Origin: Nematostella vectensis
Taxonomy: Eukaryota; Cnidaria; Anthozoa; Actiniaria; Edwardsiidae
Length of the DNA: 64,000 nucleotides
Direction: 5' to 3'
NCBI RefSeq assembly: GCF_932526225.1
Contig: NC_064035.1
Location: 6,819,501 to 6,883,500 of the forward strand
The notes below the pieces were generated by a model that ran no database searches, had not been told where the DNA came from, and was given only the letters and a program-made list of their open reading frames with translations. Each line of letters starts with the position of its first letter. The first letter of the stretch is position 1. Shown here one piece after another: positions 54,628 to 64,000 of this stretch. The translations under genes were made by a program, and so were the position numbers.

Positions 54628-54772
54628 CTTGCATGCTCATCAATGGAACCCTCTAATTTTATAATTATTGTGCCAGCAAACAACATTACTTTTTCTTTCA
54701 GATTGCCTTTTGTTTTTATGTTATCCATACCTTTCCCCTCCCAATGTCAAAGTACCCTCTCTTTGACGATCT

Positions 54773-54844
54773 AGCCTGCGTGCAGCCGGCTACATTATTA
54801 ATTATATTATTAATAATGGAACTATTTCCGGCTGAACGCAGGCT
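54773..54844. repeat. 72-bp hairpin upstream of the SLC22 gene
   Basis: agcctgcgtgcagccgg at 54773-54789 is inverted at 54828-54844 with one mismatch around an AT-rich middle (attaattatattattaataat). Probably a tiny MITE, 140 bp before the transporter ATG. Confidence 0.8.
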
Positions 54845-54986
54845 ATGACGAGCAGACTCTTACCAAGGCTTTCGAATTTTTCTTTGGCTAGCTGTTGCAA
54901 TACAATGAACGCCTGTCGGTTTCTTGATCACTCTTGCTTTTATTGACGAAGGGGGTGTTTTTGTCGCTCATCCTTCAGTTGACGTA

Positions 54987-60907
<5,921 letters not shown>

Positions 60908-61233
60908 ATGTGCTGTAACCCGCACAAGATATCGTTATATTATTCCAAGATATCGAGTTTCCTTGCAAACAGCGCTTGCATCGTCTGACGTTGCTATTCC
61001 CCCCCCCCCCCTTTGTTGAAGAAGCAACTCACGACATTATACAACATATTGTTTTCTTAACAGAGCAATATTACTGGGTCCAGTCAAACTACCTTTTGCA
61101 ACAAGAGGTTTCGTGCTTGAGGAGCCAGTATTGCGTTTTGGTCACTTATTAAAGCATTTTACTTGTTTGTTAATTTATAAGATAAGTCTTTTTATTTTGT
61201 ATGTGAGTGTACATTATAATATATATTGTGAGT

Positions 61234-61239
61234 AATAAA
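61234..61239 (+). terminator. Candidate polyadenylation signal, SLC22 gene
   Basis: AATAAA 327 bp after the stop codon, in an AT-rich stretch. Confidence 0.55.
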
Positions 61240-61311
61240 ATAGAATATTTATGATACATGTAGAAGAATTGCGAAATGTCTCACCCCTCTTTTCGCTCTC
61301 AGCGGCGTAGC

Positions 61312-61456
61312 CAGGATTTCTTAACGGAAGGGGGCCCAAAAGGCCCTTTCGAGGCATTTTCTCCTGTATTTTAGATAATGTCTCATACATTTACTGTATT
61401 TTTGGCTGCTAGAAGTGGGGGCCCGGGCCCCCTGGGCCACTTCCCTGGCTCTACTT
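61312..61456. repeat. Dispersed repeat, 'gtagccaggattt' family
   Basis: Begins gcggcgtagccaggatttct and ends cttccctggctctac, roughly inverted termini (gtagccagg / cctggctctac) around a G/C-rich core. Related fragments are near 1850, 29937 and 56760. Confidence 0.55.
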
Positions 61457-61870
61457 TTTTTTTTCCTTTCCTTTGTTGGAAAATGGAAAGGATGTCGTCA
61501 TTTTAACACCTTCAATCATACCCTATCTCATTAGAAATAAAATATCTGGGGGATGGCACGGACTGGAGGAAAAGTCAGGTTTTATCTTTTTTTTCCTTGG
61601 CAATTGCAAAACAAACAATAGATTTTTGTTATGTTTGGTTCATTGCTTGCGATAATGAGTGATGTTTGTGTATGATATCCTCAAACGAATTACTCCCGAA
61701 TCGAGCCGAATAAGATCGACCAATCACATACCAGAACACGAGATGTTACCGAGCTAGTATCCCCAAGTGATTACGTCACGTGACCCCTTGACGAAGCGAG
61801 CGTGGAATGTAGCGTTGTTTTTCGTAGCTTTGTTTTTCGAGCGCCATCTTCACTGCCGATCTGCGGAAAG

Positions 61871-61934
61871 ATGATTGCTCGATCCTTAGTCACGATATTT
61901 CTCTTGCTATTCTGCTTTAGGTATTCCTTAGCAG
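61871..61934 (+). CDS. First exon of a secreted or membrane protein (signal peptide)
   Basis: ATG 61871 opens MIARSLVTIFLLLFCFRYSL, a textbook signal peptide (basic n-region, long Leu/Phe core, small residues near the end), then a consensus donor (gcag|gtgagt) at 61935. The ATG context (ggaaagATGA) is good. No second exon is recognisable before the window end, so the product is unknown. It lies 963 bp after the SLC22 stop on the same strand. Confidence 0.5.
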
Positions 61935-64000
61935 GTGAGTCTCTACCCGAGCTAGCCCGCCATAATGCATCTTTTGATAGTCTTTTGTGGTTTGTTTGGA
62001 GTGTCGTAGCTGCCGTCATGTCAAAGGCGGGAAGACTTCGAAACACACTCCCCAAGCATGGCATGTTCACTTTAGTATGTACTGTGTATGATAACATCTC
62101 AAAAGAGAAAAGCAATGTTCCTAGCTAGAACTAATACTTCTTCCCAAAATTCCTATAAGATATCACTGATTTGTTCAAACATTCTCGACTTCAAATGAAA
62201 CCACCAAAGTGTAGCCAACTTTGTCTGCTCTCTGTAGCGCTAATTTATTCAATAACGTCCTATTTAATGCATACATACTTCTTCTTCTATGTCACTTGAA
62301 AGAACAGTACAAAGGTGACATACAGTTTAAGCGAAATTCAATATTGCTACTAACTTCTGAAGGGATTATTCGTGACTCTCTCGAGAGAGGTAAATCGACA
62401 TGATCTTATTTTGGCTCTTGTTATGTAAAGTTCAGCCGTTTGGTTTATTTTACCAAAGTGTCCACAATGCAGGGAATCTCTCGGCAAATAAATTCGAGAT
62501 TTGCTAACATGTACTTTTATTGAAGAGTTTGCGTATAGTTTTCGAGGGTTCAGTGATTAGAATTTCAAACGGTTTTAAAAAGTGACTACATCTTTTGCTA
62601 CGTGCTGAGCGTGTTTTTCATCAAAGCAGTAATCGAAGCGTAGCCACTAAGAAGCACGCAAAAGTTTGCAACATTTTCGAATGAAAATCAATTACGAATT
62701 AATAGAAGTCTTTGGGGTTCTTTGCAAAGTTTTTTTTTTAGTGGGCCTTCATAAGTCAGCCATCTAAAATGGGGTTCTAACGATGTTCCAATCAAGCTAT
62801 TGAAAGCTCCGATTTCAAGTTAGACCAGGTCGTTGTCGCTTGAATAATCTTTTGTATGTGAGGTATGCATATTATAAAATCGATATTATACTTTGCATGA
62901 CGTTATACAGAAGCATGCGTCTTCGGTTGAAATGCAAAAAGTGATAAGAACCATAAATATATCTAGTTTTTAACATCCATTAGATAAGTGTACGGAATCC
63001 ACAATATTTTAGTCGGTGTTTAAATTGTATAAGTTTTCGATTATTGCTTTGAACTATCCACCCGTTTCTATTAGATAAACCATGAACTACCTCTGAATTT
63101 CTTTGAAATTTAACAAGACAAAAAGTCTTTTTTCTATGCAGTAACACATATTCGTTTATAGAATTTACTTACTAAATTAAAGACCCCAATATTTGTACCT
63201 CAATATTGTACATAAGCCACAAATAGTGTATACTGATTACTTTAGATATAGAAAAGTGTGTTTATCCAAGTTATTTCTATCGACTTTATTTAAAACATAT
63301 CATTCAATTATTGTGACAGCACCTTAGCACTCCACATTCTGGCTAGAGCCATGCTGTGACGAGAAATTGGAGGAATACGCATCTTGACATTCCAAATTCT
63401 TTTAAGAGTTTTAAATGCCACTGTGAAGATTTATAAGATAACTTTATCATTGAGCTTTCTCCCATTATCAACTGTCACTGGAAAAGTCTTGCCTAGATAT
63501 CAGGGAGCCCATATCGTAATTCAAGTTATGTCATGCAGAAGACATGCATTAACGATTTTCAGAAGGAAAAGAAAATTTTCCATGTCTTTGTATGATTAGT
63601 TTAAATTTTGATAATTATTGTATTTTTACCAATTGCATGTTAAGTATTATCTTTTTTATGCCATTCATTGCGTTTTGAAAGTTATCCAATGGTGGTCATC
63701 TTTATGCTAATTTACCAGACTTGTAGGTTATGGTTATGTAATCTAATAAATTAAAACTTTCAAGTTTTGTCTTTTTCTCCTAAAAGGTGTAATCAAAGTC
63801 AGATTAGAAAAACCCAAACATAAACCAGCAAACAATTTTGTGCAATTTAAGAGTCTTCTGTCATTTGATGTATATTGTTTAAAAAACTCTAAGCATATAG
63901 TGTCATAGCAAAATCATAAATATTGCGGGCACCCCATTGTCTTGATAAAAGTTACTGCTGGGTGGACTGAAATTATATGGTTTTAGAATGTGTCCCCACT
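61935..64000. other. AT-rich region, probably intron 1 of the gene starting at 61871
   Basis: No coding exon, RNA gene or clear repeat could be supported. Confidence 0.4.

Overview
The window looks like intron-rich, AT-rich DNA from an invertebrate animal. The gene complement (integrin beta, Sprouty, an SLC22-type transporter, a class A GPCR, EGF plus discoidin exons) and the repeats fit a cnidarian such as a sea anemone or coral. That placement is inference: nothing in the sequence names the species.

Layout. 1-715: higher-order minisatellite. 1258-3410 (+): last six exons of an integrin beta gene. About 4.43-14.1 kb: a compact, visibly GC-richer virus-like element, decayed by frameshifts, stops and deletions. 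Its left arm is mostly + strand: a conserved protein I cannot name, a probable capsid protein, a P-loop ATPase and several small membrane proteins, with one antisense gene that has an amphipathic or hydrophobic tail. Its right arm is all - strand: Cys-rich protein, unknown protein, family B DNA polymerase, superfamily 1 helicase. The two arms converge near 10.04 kb. It resembles the Polinton/Maverick/adintovirus/Polinton-like virus world but shows no integrase and no left terminal repeat. It is the best candidate for an undescribed system here.

14-25 kb is repeat-rich. It holds EGF + F5/8C exons with an in-frame stop, a protein-kinase relic with a changed DFG motif, a 2.6-kb satellite of about 103-bp units, and a foldback repeat. 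25.9-29.0 kb (- strand): a two-exon class A GPCR, then a Sprouty-domain gene whose reading frame is cut by one TGA. 31.6 kb: an unrecognised multi-pass membrane reading frame. 37.3-39.2 kb: an intronless 634-residue coiled-coil gene. 34.8 and 40.0-42.3 kb: LINE relics.

46.33-54.63 kb: a young Ty3/Gypsy element with identical 145-bp LTRs and a 5-bp target duplication (cttgc). One LTR is split by an even younger, intact LINE with a 14-bp target duplication. 54.99-60.91 kb (+): a nine-exon SLC22-like transporter whose splice phases join to exactly 517 codons. Its first intron holds 1.13 kb of uninterrupted (AAT)n. At 61.87 kb a signal-peptide exon starts a further gene that I cannot follow to the window end.

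Host genes appear independent of each other. In the virus-like block, replication genes sit on one arm and virion or membrane genes on the other. All families were assigned by eye from motifs; no database search was possible.
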